Of a stretch of 56,866 bases of DNA, positions 33,578-42,092 are shown one piece after another. The DNA is from Candidatus Tectimicrobiota bacterium. Lineage in GTDB: Bacteria > JACPUC01. Each line of letters opens with the position of its first letter. Position 1 is the stretch's first letter. A program made the position numbers and the translations under genes. Where the stretch lies: contig JACPUC010000006.1 of assembly GCA_016192455.1 (NCBI GenBank), forward strand, positions 263,056 through 319,921, read 5' to 3'. The notes beneath the pieces are model-generated. The model saw nothing but the letters and a program-made list of their open reading frames with translations, did not search any database and was not told the DNA's origin.

Positions 33578-36514
33578 CTATGAGTAGAGGCCGATCTCCC
33601 GCGTCTGCTGGGCGACGCGCTTGGGAGTCTGGGGGATGCGGTGGATGCGGGATCCCAGGGCGTCGGCGATGGCGTTGGTGATCGCCGGACAGGCCGCGAC
33701 CGTCGGCGGCTCACCGATGCCGAGCGCGCCGTAGGGGCCGATCTCGCTCGGCCGGCCGTCGTCGTCCACCTCGACGATGATGGAGACGAGGTCGTCCGGC
33801 AGGTCCTTGATGCGCATCGTGTGGTACTTGTCGAAGTTGATCGCCTGCGGCACGCTCCCCTGCAAGTCGATGTCCTCCGAGAGGGCATAGCCGAACCCCA
33901 TCGAGAGGCCGCCGAGAATCTGGCCGCGCACCGATTGCGGGTTGATGGCTTTGCCGAGGTAGTGCGCCGCCACCATGCGGACGACTTTCACGCGCCCGGT
34001 CTTGATGTTCACCTCCACCTCGGCCATATGGCACCCCCAGGTGATCGGCCAGTAGGCGTTGCCGAAGCCCGTCTTGGGGTCCAGGGCCGTGGTGTGCCGC
34101 TCGCACTTGAAGAGGCGCTGGCGGCGCCGCGGCAAGCCGTTCTCGTCGAATTTCTTGATCAGCTCCTTGACGGCGATGCGGTGCGTGGGGGAGCCCTTGG
34201 TGGTGGCGTAGCCGTCGCGCAGCTCCAGGTCGGCCTCGTCCACCTCGAGGGTGCGCGAGGCCAGCCGCAGCAGGTCGTGGCGGATCATGGCGGCGGTTTC
34301 GCTGATGGCGCTGCCGGTGACGTAGGTCTGGCGCGTGGCGACGGTGGAGCCGCAGTTCGGCGAGGCCACGGAGTCGCCGGTGTGGAGGCGCACGTCCTCG
34401 AGCTTCAGGCCGAGCTGCTCCGCGGTGATCTGGGCGAAGATGGTGTTCGACCCCTGGCCGTAGTCCGTGGTCGAGACCCAGACGGTGGCCGTGCCGTCGG
34501 GGAAGACCTCGATGATCGAGTTGCCCTGGTCCGGCAGGCCGCCGCCGAAACCGATCCCATACCAGATGTTGCCGATGCCGAATCCCTTGCGGATGAGGGG
34601 ATCGGGGTGGGCCCGGCGGCTCTCGCGGTTGGCCCAATCGAAGGCGGCGGCCGCCTGCTCCAGGCATTGCAGGCCCGCCACGTTGCTCTTCAGCTCCATG
34701 TTCGTTGAGGTGCGCGATCCCTTGCGCAGGGAGTTGAGGCGCCGCACCTCGAGGGGGTCCATGCCGATGCCCTTGGCCAGCTCGTCGATCTGGGCTTCGA
34801 ACATGAACGCCACCTGGGCCACCCCGAAGCCGCGGATGGCGCCGCGGAAGGGGTTCGTGGTGTAGACGGCGTAGGCATCGACGTGCACGTTGTCGATCTC
34901 ATACGGGCCGGTGCAGTGCACCGCCGACTTGCGCAGCACGTTCTGCCCCCAGGAGGCGTAGGCGCCGGTATCGCCGTAGATTTCGGCCTCCCAGGCGACG
35001 ATGCGGCCATCCCTGCGGATGCCGGACCTGATGCGGGCCTTGTGGGCATGCCGCTTCTGGGTGGCGAGGATCGACTCCTCGCGGGAATAGACCGTCTTCA
35101 CGGGCCGCTTCAGCTTCATGGCGCAGAGGGCCACGTGAATCTGACCATAGACATCCTCGCGCTTGCCGAAGGCGCCGCCCACCGAGGGCTGCAAAACGAT
35201 GATCTCGTGGTTGTTCAGGCCGAGGGCGCGGGCGATGTTCAGGCGGTCGAAATAGACGTGCTGCGTGGGGGCCTTCACGGTCAGGATGCCGTCCGCGTTG
35301 TAGAACGCCACGCCGCACTCTGGCTCCATCGGCGCATGGTCCTGGGGCTGAGTCTCGTACCAGTTCTCGACGATGACGTCGGCCGCCGCGAAACCTTTTC
35401 GCACGTCGCCCTTGCGGATCGGCATGGAGAAGAGGACGTTCTTGCGCTTCTGGCCTGTCTCGAAGGCATCGCGGCTGATTGTCCAGCCGGTCGTCTGCAC
35501 CTTTTCATGTAGCTCGGGAGCGGAGAGGTCCATCGCCTTCTCGACGGTATCGAGGGGCTCCAGCACCTCATACGCGATCTTCACGAGCTTGCCGGCTTCC
35601 TTGGCGATCGTCTCGTTCTCCGCCGCCACCAGGCAGATGGCGTCGCCGATCGAGCGGATGTAGTCGCGCACCAGCACCTCCTGGTCGCGGATCGCCTTGC
35701 CGTAGGCGTTCTCGCCGGGGATATCCTTGGCGGTGAAGACGGCGACGACGCCCGGGTACTTCTCCGCCGCGGTGGTGTCGAGCGACAGCATCTTGGCATG
35801 GGGATGCTCGGTGCGCACGGTGTGCATGTAAAGCGCCCCGACCATCTCGTCGAGGTCTTCGGTGTACTTCGAGCGCCCGGTGACGTTGGCGATGCCGTCG
35901 ACGCGCACGGCCGAGGTGCCGACGAGGTGCGTCGTGGGTGCGCCGTCAGACGAAACGACCTTCCAGCGCGAGGGATCGAAGATGTGCGGCTCGAGCAGCT
36001 CCTTGGCGCTGCGCTTCTCGCGGATGACGCGGGCGGCGTCAAGCACCGACTCGAGAATCTGCTGGTAGCCGGTGCAGCGGCAGAGGTTCCCCGTCAGGGC
36101 CTTCTTCACTTCCGCCGGCGTCGGGTTGCTGTTTTTGTCCAGGAGCGCCTTGGCAGTCATGATCTGCCCCGGCGTGCAGAAGCCGCACTGCGACCCCTGG
36201 TGCACGAGGAAGCCCGCCTGCAGCGGATGCAGGTTGTCCGGCGCGCCGATGTGCTCGATCGTCTCGATGGTGGCATTCCGGCACTTGCCGAGCGGCGTGA
36301 TGCAGGCCCGCACGGCCTTGCCGTTCATGATCACCGTGCAGCTCCCGCACTGGCCGATATCGCAGCCGTTCTTCGAGCCTGTGAGGCGCAGATCCTCGCG
36401 GATGAAGTCCAGCAAGGATCGTTCGGGGTCCACCTCGCGCTCCAGCCGTTGCCCATTCATGACCATGGGAACGGTCGTCGTTTCAGCCGCGCTGGTGGTT
36501 ACGGTTGCTGCCAT
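33578..36514 (-). CDS. Fused [2Fe-2S] and molybdopterin subunit of a xanthine-dehydrogenase-family enzyme
   Basis: A 978-aa hydroxylase of the xanthine oxidase/CO dehydrogenase family. Residues 15-170 are the iron-sulfur subunit: NGCDIGQCGSCTV (plant-type cluster), then CGFCTPG and CRCTGYQ (second cluster). Residues about 185-978 are the molybdopterin-cytosine-dinucleotide subunit: VRVDGIANVTGRSKYTED, LQPSVGGAFGKRED, RGFGVAQ, and GALGIGEPPTVAA near the end, which contains the catalytic Glu. In many relatives these are separate genes with an FAD subunit; here they are one chain and no FAD subunit is nearby, so electrons may leave directly from the iron-sulfur clusters. Substrate unknown (an N-heterocycle, aldehyde or similar). 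Confidence 0.92.
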   Translation of the reverse strand: MAATVTTSAAETTTVPMVMNGQRLEREVDPERSLLDFIREDLRLTGSKNGCDIGQCGSCTVIMNGKAVRACITPLGKCRNATIETIEHIGAPDNLHPLQAGFLVHQGSQCGFCTPGQIMTAKALLDKNSNPTPAEVKKALTGNLCRCTGYQQILESVLDAARVIREKRSAKELLEPHIFDPSRWKVVSSDGAPTTHLVGTSAVRVDGIANVTGRSKYTEDLDEMVGALYMHTVRTEHPHAKMLSLDTTAAEKYPGVVAVFTAKDIPGENAYGKAIRDQEVLVRDYIRSIGDAICLVAAENETIAKEAGKLVKIAYEVLEPLDTVEKAMDLSAPELHEKVQTTGWTISRDAFETGQKRKNVLFSMPIRKGDVRKGFAAADVIVENWYETQPQDHAPMEPECGVAFYNADGILTVKAPTQHVYFDRLNIARALGLNNHEIIVLQPSVGGAFGKREDVYGQIHVALCAMKLKRPVKTVYSREESILATQKRHAHKARIRSGIRRDGRIVAWEAEIYGDTGAYASWGQNVLRKSAVHCTGPYEIDNVHVDAYAVYTTNPFRGAIRGFGVAQVAFMFEAQIDELAKGIGMDPLEVRRLNSLRKGSRTSTNMELKSNVAGLQCLEQAAAAFDWANRESRRAHPDPLIRKGFGIGNIWYGIGFGGGLPDQGNSIIEVFPDGTATVWVSTTDYGQGSNTIFAQITAEQLGLKLEDVRLHTGDSVASPNCGSTVATRQTYVTGSAISETAAMIRHDLLRLASRTLEVDEADLELRDGYATTKGSPTHRIAVKELIKKFDENGLPRRRQRLFKCERHTTALDPKTGFGNAYWPITWGCHMAEVEVNIKTGRVKVVRMVAAHYLGKAINPQSVRGQILGGLSMGFGYALSEDIDLQGSVPQAINFDKYHTMRIKDLPDDLVSIIVEVDDDGRPSEIGPYGALGIGEPPTVAACPAITNAIADALGSRIHRIPQTPKRVAQQTREIGLYS

Positions 36515-36882
36515 GCCATGGCCCCCTTTACCAGCTATGCGTTTGCCCCCGCGCCGGCCCCGGCGCGGCAGCAGGAAACGCTCTAACTTGCAATTTTTGA
36601 ACTACTTACATGCTTTTCACAACTCTGTAGAATTATAGTCACGGGAATGTCCCGCCGCAAATCTAATTTGCCGCGCCTGGCGTGGCTTGACCCTCTCTGG
36701 CGCCGTCAGGAGGCGGACGCCGCTGGGCGCGCCGGCGTAAGTTCCCCTCGACGCCCCGTCGCCGCCCTGCTTCGAGGCGGAGCGCAACACGACCGCGACC
36801 GCTTCCGCTTGCCGCACCGAGACGTAACTGTTGAGGAACCCTGGCCATGGCAGGCAGAACCTCGCTCCGGCGACGGCTGAAG
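36515..36882. other. Intergenic region upstream of the molybdenum dehydrogenase
   Basis: 368 bases, AT-rich around 36580-36640, containing the promoter listed at 36632-36660. No gene is supported; a plus-strand ORF here has no coding character. Confidence 0.4.
36632..36660 (-). promoter_or_regulatory. Promoter with palindromic operator for molybdenum dehydrogenase
   Basis: On the minus strand a perfect TATAAT (36632-36637) lies 17 bases from TTGCGG (36655-36660). The spacer holds the palindrome CGGGACATTCCCG (36642-36654), a likely repressor or activator site. The start codon is about 120 bases downstream. Confidence 0.6.
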
Positions 36883-38013
36883 CTACTGTAGATTGAAGAG
36901 TCGGGTGGGGTTGTCGTAGAGAATTTTCCGCAGCACCGTTTCCGGCAGATGCAGCCCTTTCACCGGCTCCGCGGGGAAGCCATCCATGGAGGCGGTGTAG
37001 GCCCGGCGCTCAAGCAAGGCGAGTTCGATGCTCAGCACCTTCCTGAGGTGGTCCGTGGGCGTCGTCTGCGCGATCACCTGGTCGCTTCCCCAGACAATTC
37101 TCTCCTGGTAGGTGGTGAAGAACTGCCTGACCTCGGTGGGGTTCCAATGGATGGAGCGGGCGTAGTAGGGGAAGCCCTGCCCCATGCTGACGTCGACGGC
37201 AAGGTTCGGATGGCGGTCGAGCATGCCGGCCAGCTCACGCAGCCCTCCGGGGTAGTGGTAGAGATTCCCCAGGTGGGCCAGGATCAGCCGGAGATTGGGG
37301 AAAAGGCGCAGTACCTCCTGGAACTCGCGATACAGTCGCGCGCTCCACTTCAGCTCGGCATGGATGATGACGGGGAGGTTGCGGTCGCTGCTGAAACGGT
37401 AGATGTCACGCAGGGGTGGGCTGTCGAGCGGCTCGCGGTAGAAGTACGGATGCCCGGCCATCAGCTTCAGCCCCACGGCGCCTCGTGCCACGCTCTCCTG
37501 CAGCGAGGCGAGCGCCCCTGGGTTGTGATGATCGACGGTGGTGAAGGGAATGATGCGCCCTGGGTGGCTGCGGCTTGCCTGCAGAAGCGCCTCCAGGTGG
37601 AGCTCGTAACCCTGGTTGTTCGGCGCCTCGCCGGTGGGGAGAAAGACTACCTTGGCGATGTTGAACTCATCCATCAGCTTGATGTACCGCGCCACGTCCA
37701 TGCCGGCGCGAACGTGCTCGTGGGCATTGATGATCGGGTAGGGTCGCGCTCCGGCTGTCGCGGCGGACGAACCCTCGGCGGCCTTCAGCTTGCCGTGCAA
37801 CTCCTGAGATGCTTGCGAGAGGCTCTCCAGGGCGGTGCGGTAATCACCCAGCTCGTAGGCGCCCAAAGAGCGCAGCAGCATGTCCCGGAAGCTCGGTTGC
37901 GCCGCGCCCTGCCGCGGCAGCCCGAGCAGGAGCAGCGCGCCGACGGCCAGCAGCACGCCAGGCCATCGGCTGGCGCCGAGACTTCGACAAGCTGTGCTGT
38001 TTTCTTGGCGCAT
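36883..38013 (-). CDS. Exported amidohydrolase-family protein
   Basis: A 376-aa TIM-barrel metal-dependent hydrolase of the amidohydrolase_2 type with an N-terminal signal peptide (PGVLLAVGALLLLGLP, cleavage near GAAQ). Metal ligands visible: INAHEHV (HxH, about residue 92), GLKLMAGHP, IIHAEL, LAHLGNL, and GSDQV near the C-terminus. Residues 40-75 are a small helical stretch before the barrel. The start is uncertain: ATG at 38013 has no ribosome binding site, and GTG at 38028 is an alternative. An upstream ATG at 38103 is excluded because the terminator of the collagen-like gene lies between. Substrate unknown; the exported location is unusual for this family. Confidence 0.85.
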   Translation of the reverse strand: MRQENSTACRSLGASRWPGVLLAVGALLLLGLPRQGAAQPSFRDMLLRSLGAYELGDYRTALESLSQASQELHGKLKAAEGSSAATAGARPYPIINAHEHVRAGMDVARYIKLMDEFNIAKVVFLPTGEAPNNQGYELHLEALLQASRSHPGRIIPFTTVDHHNPGALASLQESVARGAVGLKLMAGHPYFYREPLDSPPLRDIYRFSSDRNLPVIIHAELKWSARLYREFQEVLRLFPNLRLILAHLGNLYHYPGGLRELAGMLDRHPNLAVDVSMGQGFPYYARSIHWNPTEVRQFFTTYQERIVWGSDQVIAQTTPTDHLRKVLSIELALLERRAYTASMDGFPAEPVKGLHLPETVLRKILYDNPTRLFNLQ

Positions 38014-38072
38014 AAGCAACCGTTTCACTGCACCACCAGCAGCCGCGCGCGCCTGCGCGGGCGCACGCAGTG

Positions 38073-38100
38073 AAAACCCTGCGCCACGATCGGCGCAGGG
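38073..38100 (-). terminator. Intrinsic terminator of the collagen-like gene
   Basis: On the minus strand a perfect 9-bp stem, CCCTGCGCC with GGCGCAGGG, closes on a 6-base loop and is followed at once by TTTT. It lies 33 bases past the stop of the collagen-like gene and separates it from the amidohydrolase gene. Confidence 0.85.
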
Positions 38101-38133
38101 CATTCACCGCGCGAAGCTTGGGCCTACGCCACC

Positions 38134-39345
38134 CTATGACGCGGGGGGAGGCGGAAGAGGTACTTCGCCGCCCGGAAGGGGCGTCCCTGGCGGGAAGCCT
38201 TCAGGTCCCGGCACGCCCGGCGGGAAGCCTTCAGGCCCCGGCACGCCCGGCGGGAAGCCTTCAGGCCCGAACTGACCCGGCTGACCTGGCTGCCCGAATC
38301 CTGGCACGCCCGGCTGTCCGAATCCTGGTGTTCCCGGCGGGAAGCCTTCAGGCCCGAACTGACCCGGCTGCCCCGGCTGCCCGAATCCTTGCGCGCCCGG
38401 CTGTCCGAATCCCGGTGTTCCCGGCGGGAAGCCTTCAGGCCCGAACTGACCCGGCTGCCCCGGCTGCCCCGGCTGCCCGAATCCTGGCGCGCCCGGCTGT
38501 CCGAATCCTGGTGTTCCCGGCGGGAAGCCTTCAGGCCCAGGCTGACCGGGTACTCCTGGCACGCCCGGCGGGAAGCCTTCAGGCCCGAACTGACCCGGCT
38601 GACCCGGCTGACCCGGTATCCCCGGTACTCCTGGCGGGAAGCCTTCAGGCCCAGGCTGACCGGGTACTCCGGGTATCCCGGGTATCCCGGGACCTCCCGG
38701 TCCCTGCGGACCACCTGGACCAAACTGGCCGGGCGGTGGACCGGGCTGTCCGGGAGGCGGACCGAGGAAGAGATCGAGAGAGATCGGGAATCCGGAAACT
38801 TCGTTTCCGTCACCCTTCAGGGCATGGATGCCACCTGTGGGCAGGCCACTGCTGAAATCGATGGTCACGAAGACCATCTCTTTCAGGCCGCCATCGTTGC
38901 CGTCGATGTCTTTCAGGAAGAAACCAAACTCACCGAGGATGGGCTCGGTAAGGGTTTTGGGGAAGCCGAGAAGGGTTTGACCGGCATTGTTGAACGCATA
39001 GATGACGTTGGGCAGGACGACAATGATCTCGTCGCCGCCGGTGGCGTCGATGTTGTCAATGAACATCTTGGGGAAATCGCTGGCCGGCTGTGGGCCTGGT
39101 CCCGCTTGGGGTCCCGGTCCAGGCTGTGGGCCTGGTCCCGCTTGGGGTCCCGGTCCAGGCTGCGGACCAGGTCCTCCTTGGGGACCCGGTCCCGGCGGCC
39201 CCGGCACGAAGCCTTCCGGCGCTGGAGGTCCCGGTGGCAAGCCCTCCTGGGCCATGCTCGGAAGCTGGCCGAGGAGCAGGGCAACCGCAAAAGCGAGGAC
39301 CACTACCAGCGGCTTGACGCGTTGTGTGGTTGATCGGCTACGCAT
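38134..39345 (-). CDS. Secreted collagen-like Gly/Pro-rich repeat protein
   Basis: A 403-aa exported protein. Start at 39345 has GGGAGGA 6 nt upstream. Signal peptide at residues 1-33 ([20 protein letters not shown]). Residues 35-90 are a Gly-Pro-Gln/Pro repeat ([12 protein letters not shown]). Residues 92-200 form a folded domain with [16 protein letters not shown] and [15 protein letters not shown], which looks like FG-GAP/VCBS-type propeller blades. Residues 205-403 are imperfect collagen-like repeats built from [20 protein letters not shown] units, with frequent GFPPG breaks in the Gly-X-Y register. There is no anchor motif. It is followed by a strong terminator, so it is transcribed alone. 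Likely an extracellular structural or matrix protein. Confidence 0.85.
   Translation of the reverse strand: MRSRSTTQRVKPLVVVLAFAVALLLGQLPSMAQEGLPPGPPAPEGFVPGPPGPGPQGGPGPQPGPGPQAGPGPQPGPGPQAGPGPQPASDFPKMFIDNIDATGGDEIIVVLPNVIYAFNNAGQTLLGFPKTLTEPILGEFGFFLKDIDGNDGGLKEMVFVTIDFSSGLPTGGIHALKGDGNEVSGFPISLDLFLGPPPGQPGPPPGQFGPGGPQGPGGPGIPGIPGVPGQPGPEGFPPGVPGIPGQPGQPGQFGPEGFPPGVPGVPGQPGPEGFPPGTPGFGQPGAPGFGQPGQPGQPGQFGPEGFPPGTPGFGQPGAQGFGQPGQPGQFGPEGFPPGTPGFGQPGVPGFGQPGQPGQFGPEGFPPGVPGPEGFPPGVPGPEGFPPGTPLPGGEVPLPPPPAS
38195..38660. repeat. Tandem DNA repeats in the collagen-like gene
   Basis: The C-terminal coding region is made of near-identical units: exact or nearly exact 30-bp units at about 38205-38270 (core GGCGGGAAGCCTTCAGG), then longer units of about 100-130 bp. 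A separate 36-bp tandem duplication lies at about 39090-39165. Such repeats are prone to length change by slippage. Confidence 0.8.
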
Positions 39346-40198
39346 GCTGTTCCTCCCTACGGAACGATGTTCTGGCCGCACCCCAGGAAAGCAACTTGTC
39401 CTGAGCGTGCCTTGTCGGTTTTTCTGACCGCTTCACCTCCTTTCGTTATGTATCAGTGAGTATCACAGACGCTTTGCTCTGGCAAACTTGGTCCTGCGGC
39501 GGGCCAACCAGTTTCCGCAGCCTTCCTCGATCCTCGCTCGCAGCCCACAGCTCAAATTCGCCATCCATTCCCGGCGGCTTACCTCGTCCAGGCAGTGACA
39601 CACCGGCACACTCCAATAGACGGACCGGTCCACTCCACTCTTGCCGCCGACCTCCAGGTTTCTTCCTGCCGCGGGGAACGGTGCACCTGAAAAAGGCTGA
39701 CAATTCCTGTCACCGGATTGACAATTCGCGTCGGGCTTCCTGTCACCTGAAGGGAAGTGCCCTCCTTGGAGAGAGCCCTGTGGCTGGCGCGATGAGCGGC
39801 CCTCGAGAGGCGTTTTCAAGCTGCTTCGCAGCCCTTGCTCCAGAAGGGGAACCAGCCACACCCCGTGGGTGTCCCGTCAAAGAGCAAGACTCATGCCGAG
39901 AGAGGAGGGATGATGAGGGGTTCGCCGCCGCGGCGATTGGGGCGGCAGACCCCCGCGCGGTCGGAGGGGGAGGCTGGTGGGCGGCGCGGTGTTGCCGGCC
40001 TGCTGCTTGATTTTCTCAAGCCACGCCGTATTGTAGTAATCTGGCGCTGGTGCACCGCGTCTGAGCATTGCGGCAGCAGCGACGGGCCCAGAAAGTGAGG
40101 CGTGCGGAGTTCCGCCCGGCCCTGGACGCAGGCTCTCCTGCTCTCGGCGTTGGAAACCCCCAGCGAGGCGATCCCTCTACTCCACTTGAGGATGATGT
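39346..40198. other. Divergent intergenic region
   Basis: 853 bases between the collagen-like gene (minus) and the HAD gene (plus). Near 39433-39444 the minus strand has GAAAGGAGGTGA, an exceptionally strong ribosome binding sequence about 90 bases upstream of the collagen-like start with no start codon at the right distance. At 39698-39747 two copies of TGACAATTC and two of CCTGTCACC alternate. No gene is convincing; a minus-strand ORF at 39877-40068 has a short protein-like start only. Confidence 0.4.
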
Positions 40199-40963
40199 AT
40201 GAGTCGCTACACCACGGTTGTGTTGGACCTCTTTGATACGGTCGTCAACTTCGTCGAAGAGAAGATGCCGCTCTCAATCATCGCGGGCGAACCGGTGCGC
40301 ACCACGAGCGGGGAGATCTATCCCCTCTTTGCCGGGCGCTATCCCGGGATCATCAATGATCCCGTCGGGTTTCACCGCACCTGGGTGGAGGTGTCGAAGG
40401 AGGTCTGGGCGGAGCGCGAAGCCCTGCATGTTGAGCAGTCGTCGCATGAGCGCTTCCAGCGCTTCGCCGAGCGCCTCGGATTGCCCGCCTCCAATGGCCT
40501 GGCGGGGCTTATCGACGCCGCCGTGGAACGCCACATGCGGCTGCTGATCAACGCGACGGAGTTCCCGGCAGGGAACCGCGCCCTGCTCGAGCAGCTCCGC
40601 GGGGCCTACCGGCTCGGCCTGCTTTCGAACTTCGACCACACGCCGGCGGTGGACTGGCTGCTGGCGAACCATGGCCTGGAGGGAATGTTCGAGGCCATCA
40701 TCGTCTCTGTGGAGTTGCGTATCCGCAAGCCGAAGCGGGAGATTTTCGAGGCGATGCTGGAGAAGTTAGGCGTGTCGGCGCGGGAGACGCTCTTCGTGGG
40801 CGACACCTTCCGCGCCGATGTGGTCGGCGCCAAGGCGGCAGGCATGGACGTCGCCTGGCTCAACGCCAAGGGACGCGAGCCAGATGATCCAGGCGTGGTG
40901 CCGGAGTATACCATCGGCAGCCTGCCGGAGCTGCGCGGCATCCTCTTCGCCCAGCGCCCGTAA
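40199..40963 (+). CDS. HAD-superfamily hydrolase
   Basis: A 254-aa cytoplasmic phosphatase or dehalogenase-like protein. All four HAD motifs are seen: VVLDLFDTVV (nucleophile and acid Asp, residues 9-13), LLSNFD (motif II), the Lys in IRKPKREIF (motif III), and GDTFRADVVGAKAAGM (motif IV). An alpha-helical cap occupies residues 20-120. GAGG lies 8 nt before the ATG. Substrate not predictable. It stands alone, with no close partner on the same strand. Confidence 0.9.
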   Translation: MSRYTTVVLDLFDTVVNFVEEKMPLSIIAGEPVRTTSGEIYPLFAGRYPGIINDPVGFHRTWVEVSKEVWAEREALHVEQSSHERFQRFAERLGLPASNGLAGLIDAAVERHMRLLINATEFPAGNRALLEQLRGAYRLGLLSNFDHTPAVDWLLANHGLEGMFEAIIVSVELRIRKPKREIFEAMLEKLGVSARETLFVGDTFRADVVGAKAAGMDVAWLNAKGREPDDPGVVPEYTIGSLPELRGILFAQRP

Positions 40964-41099
40964 GCCGCCGCCGCGCCTCGCCACGCAGCCCCGTAACCGA
41001 GACTCACCGGGGGCCGAAACCGCCACGCTCGCTCCGTAGCCTCGGCGCCGCAGGCTGCGGTGGTCTCGCTTCGCAGCGGTCGGGAGCTGCGGGGGAAGG

Positions 41100-41354
41100 C
41101 TACGATCCCTCCTCCGGGTCCCGAAACTGCTCCCACAGCCGGTCGAAGCGCGACTCGTAGATGAGGTCGTAGAGGTCCAGCCGGTCGGGGAAGAGTTCGG
41201 CGCACAGCTCGCGCGCCTCTTGCCGCTCAATAGCGATGTCCACCGCCGGCATATCAGTGAGGAGGATGAGGGTGCAGACGCGCTCGGTCGCCGTCCGCAG
41301 TTGTCGAAGTTTCTGCTCCTCGGCGCGCCGCGCGTGCTCGTGGTTGTCGCCCAC
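41100..41354 (-). CDS. Small conserved-looking protein, unknown
   Basis: 84 aa from a GTG at 41354, chosen because GGAGG lies just upstream. The protein is charged and helical, with ERVCTLILLTDMPAVDIAIE in the middle and LFPDRLDLYDLIYESRFDRL near the end, ending DPEEGS. Composition is protein-like and the frame is open further upstream only into repeat DNA. I do not recognise a family. It lies alone on the minus strand between repeats and the HAD gene. Confidence 0.6.
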   Translation of the reverse strand: MGDNHEHARRAEEQKLRQLRTATERVCTLILLTDMPAVDIAIERQEARELCAELFPDRLDLYDLIYESRFDRLWEQFRDPEEGS

Positions 41355-41368
41355 ACCCCCTCCGTCAG

Positions 41369-41562
41369 ACAGGCATCCTGCCTGTTGAAGAAGCATCACC
41401 GATGCACGCTGATGGACACCGATATCCTGTGAATGCGTGTCCAGCAATAGTTCCCTCGCTCCGCGTCTTCGCGGTGAATCCTGGTGCACCGCAGAGACGC
41501 AGAGACCGCAGAGGCGTAGGACAAGCTTCCAGCCTATCGATCAACCAACCCAGGCATCCTGC
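41369..41562. repeat. Composite palindromic repeat, copy A
   Basis: Begins with a hairpin ACAGGCATCCTGCCTGT (41369-41385). A degenerate palindrome follows, centred on GATATC (41421-41426), then a second at about 41455-41516 (left arm CTCCGCGTCTTCGCGG, right arm CCGCAGAGACGCAGAG), and the stretch ends near another CAGGCATCCTGCC (about 41550). The GATATC and GCAGAGACGCAGAG units recur in the same order at 46791-46939. Confidence 0.75.
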
Positions 41563-41583
41563 CCCCAGGGGAAGCGGCGCGTT

Positions 41584-41979
41584 CTACTCCCCGCGCGCCG
41601 CCACGGCCTCAATCTCCACCAGGAGATCGGGCAGCACCATCTGGGCAACCAGCGTTGAGCGCGCCGGACGGCTTGCCGGGTTCGGGAAGTAGCGGAAGTA
41701 GACCTCGTTCATGGCCGGGTAGTCCTCCACCCTGGCGATGAACACCGTCGTCTTCAGCACGTCCTCCATGGATGCTCCGGCGGCGGCGAGGATCGCCTTG
41801 ATGTTCTCGAGCACCTGCTCGGTCTGACGGGTGATATCCCCCTTGCCGACGAGTTGGCCCTGCGGGTCGAGGGCGACCTGCCCGGCGGTGAAGATGAACG
41901 GCCCCGAGCTCGTCGCCTGGGAGTAAGCATTCTTCACGGGCGCCGCCGCCCTGTCCGTGCGGATGATCGTCTTCGGCAT
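41584..41979 (-). CDS. RidA family reactive-imine deaminase
   Basis: A 131-aa member of the Rid (YjgF/YER057c) family, which hydrolyses reactive enamine/imine intermediates from amino-acid and related metabolism. Typical trimer-forming chorismate-mutase-like fold: YSQATSSGPFIFTAGQVALDP, the QTEQVLENIKAILAAAGA helix, VLKTTVFI, and the catalytic RSTLVAQM...LVEIEAVA, including the conserved Arg and Glu. AAGGAGA lies 6 nt before the ATG at 41979. It is transcribed in the same direction as the upstream Sir2 gene, 113 bases away. The exact Rid subgroup was not assigned. Confidence 0.93.
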   Translation of the reverse strand: MPKTIIRTDRAAAPVKNAYSQATSSGPFIFTAGQVALDPQGQLVGKGDITRQTEQVLENIKAILAAAGASMEDVLKTTVFIARVEDYPAMNEVYFRYFPNPASRPARSTLVAQMVLPDLLVEIEAVAARGE

Positions 41980-42092
41980 ACCGTCTCCTTGGCTAGAGGC
42001 GCACCATCCTCCCCGGCGCCGCGCTCCCCGGCATCACCTTTCCAGGAGCCAAGGTTGCTGGAGAACCCACCTCGCGCCTCGGCGCTGCCGCG

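Noticed and set aside
33641-34708. 355-codon plus-strand ORF and other long ORFs opposite the molybdenum dehydrogenase
   Set aside because: Shadow of the minus-strand enzyme gene in high-GC DNA.
38195-38660. CRISPR-like regular repeats
   Set aside because: The repeats are in-frame coding units of the collagen-like gene, with no unique spacers and no cas genes.
39463-39861. 132-codon minus-strand ORF upstream of the collagen-like gene
   Set aside because: No ribosome binding site, mixed low-quality composition; it covers the repeat and control region.
39877-40068. 63-codon minus-strand ORF beginning with DYYNTAWLEKIKQQ after nine residues
   Set aside because: The first third looks protein-like, but the rest is Pro/Arg low complexity and there is no good start site. 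Kept only as a remark.
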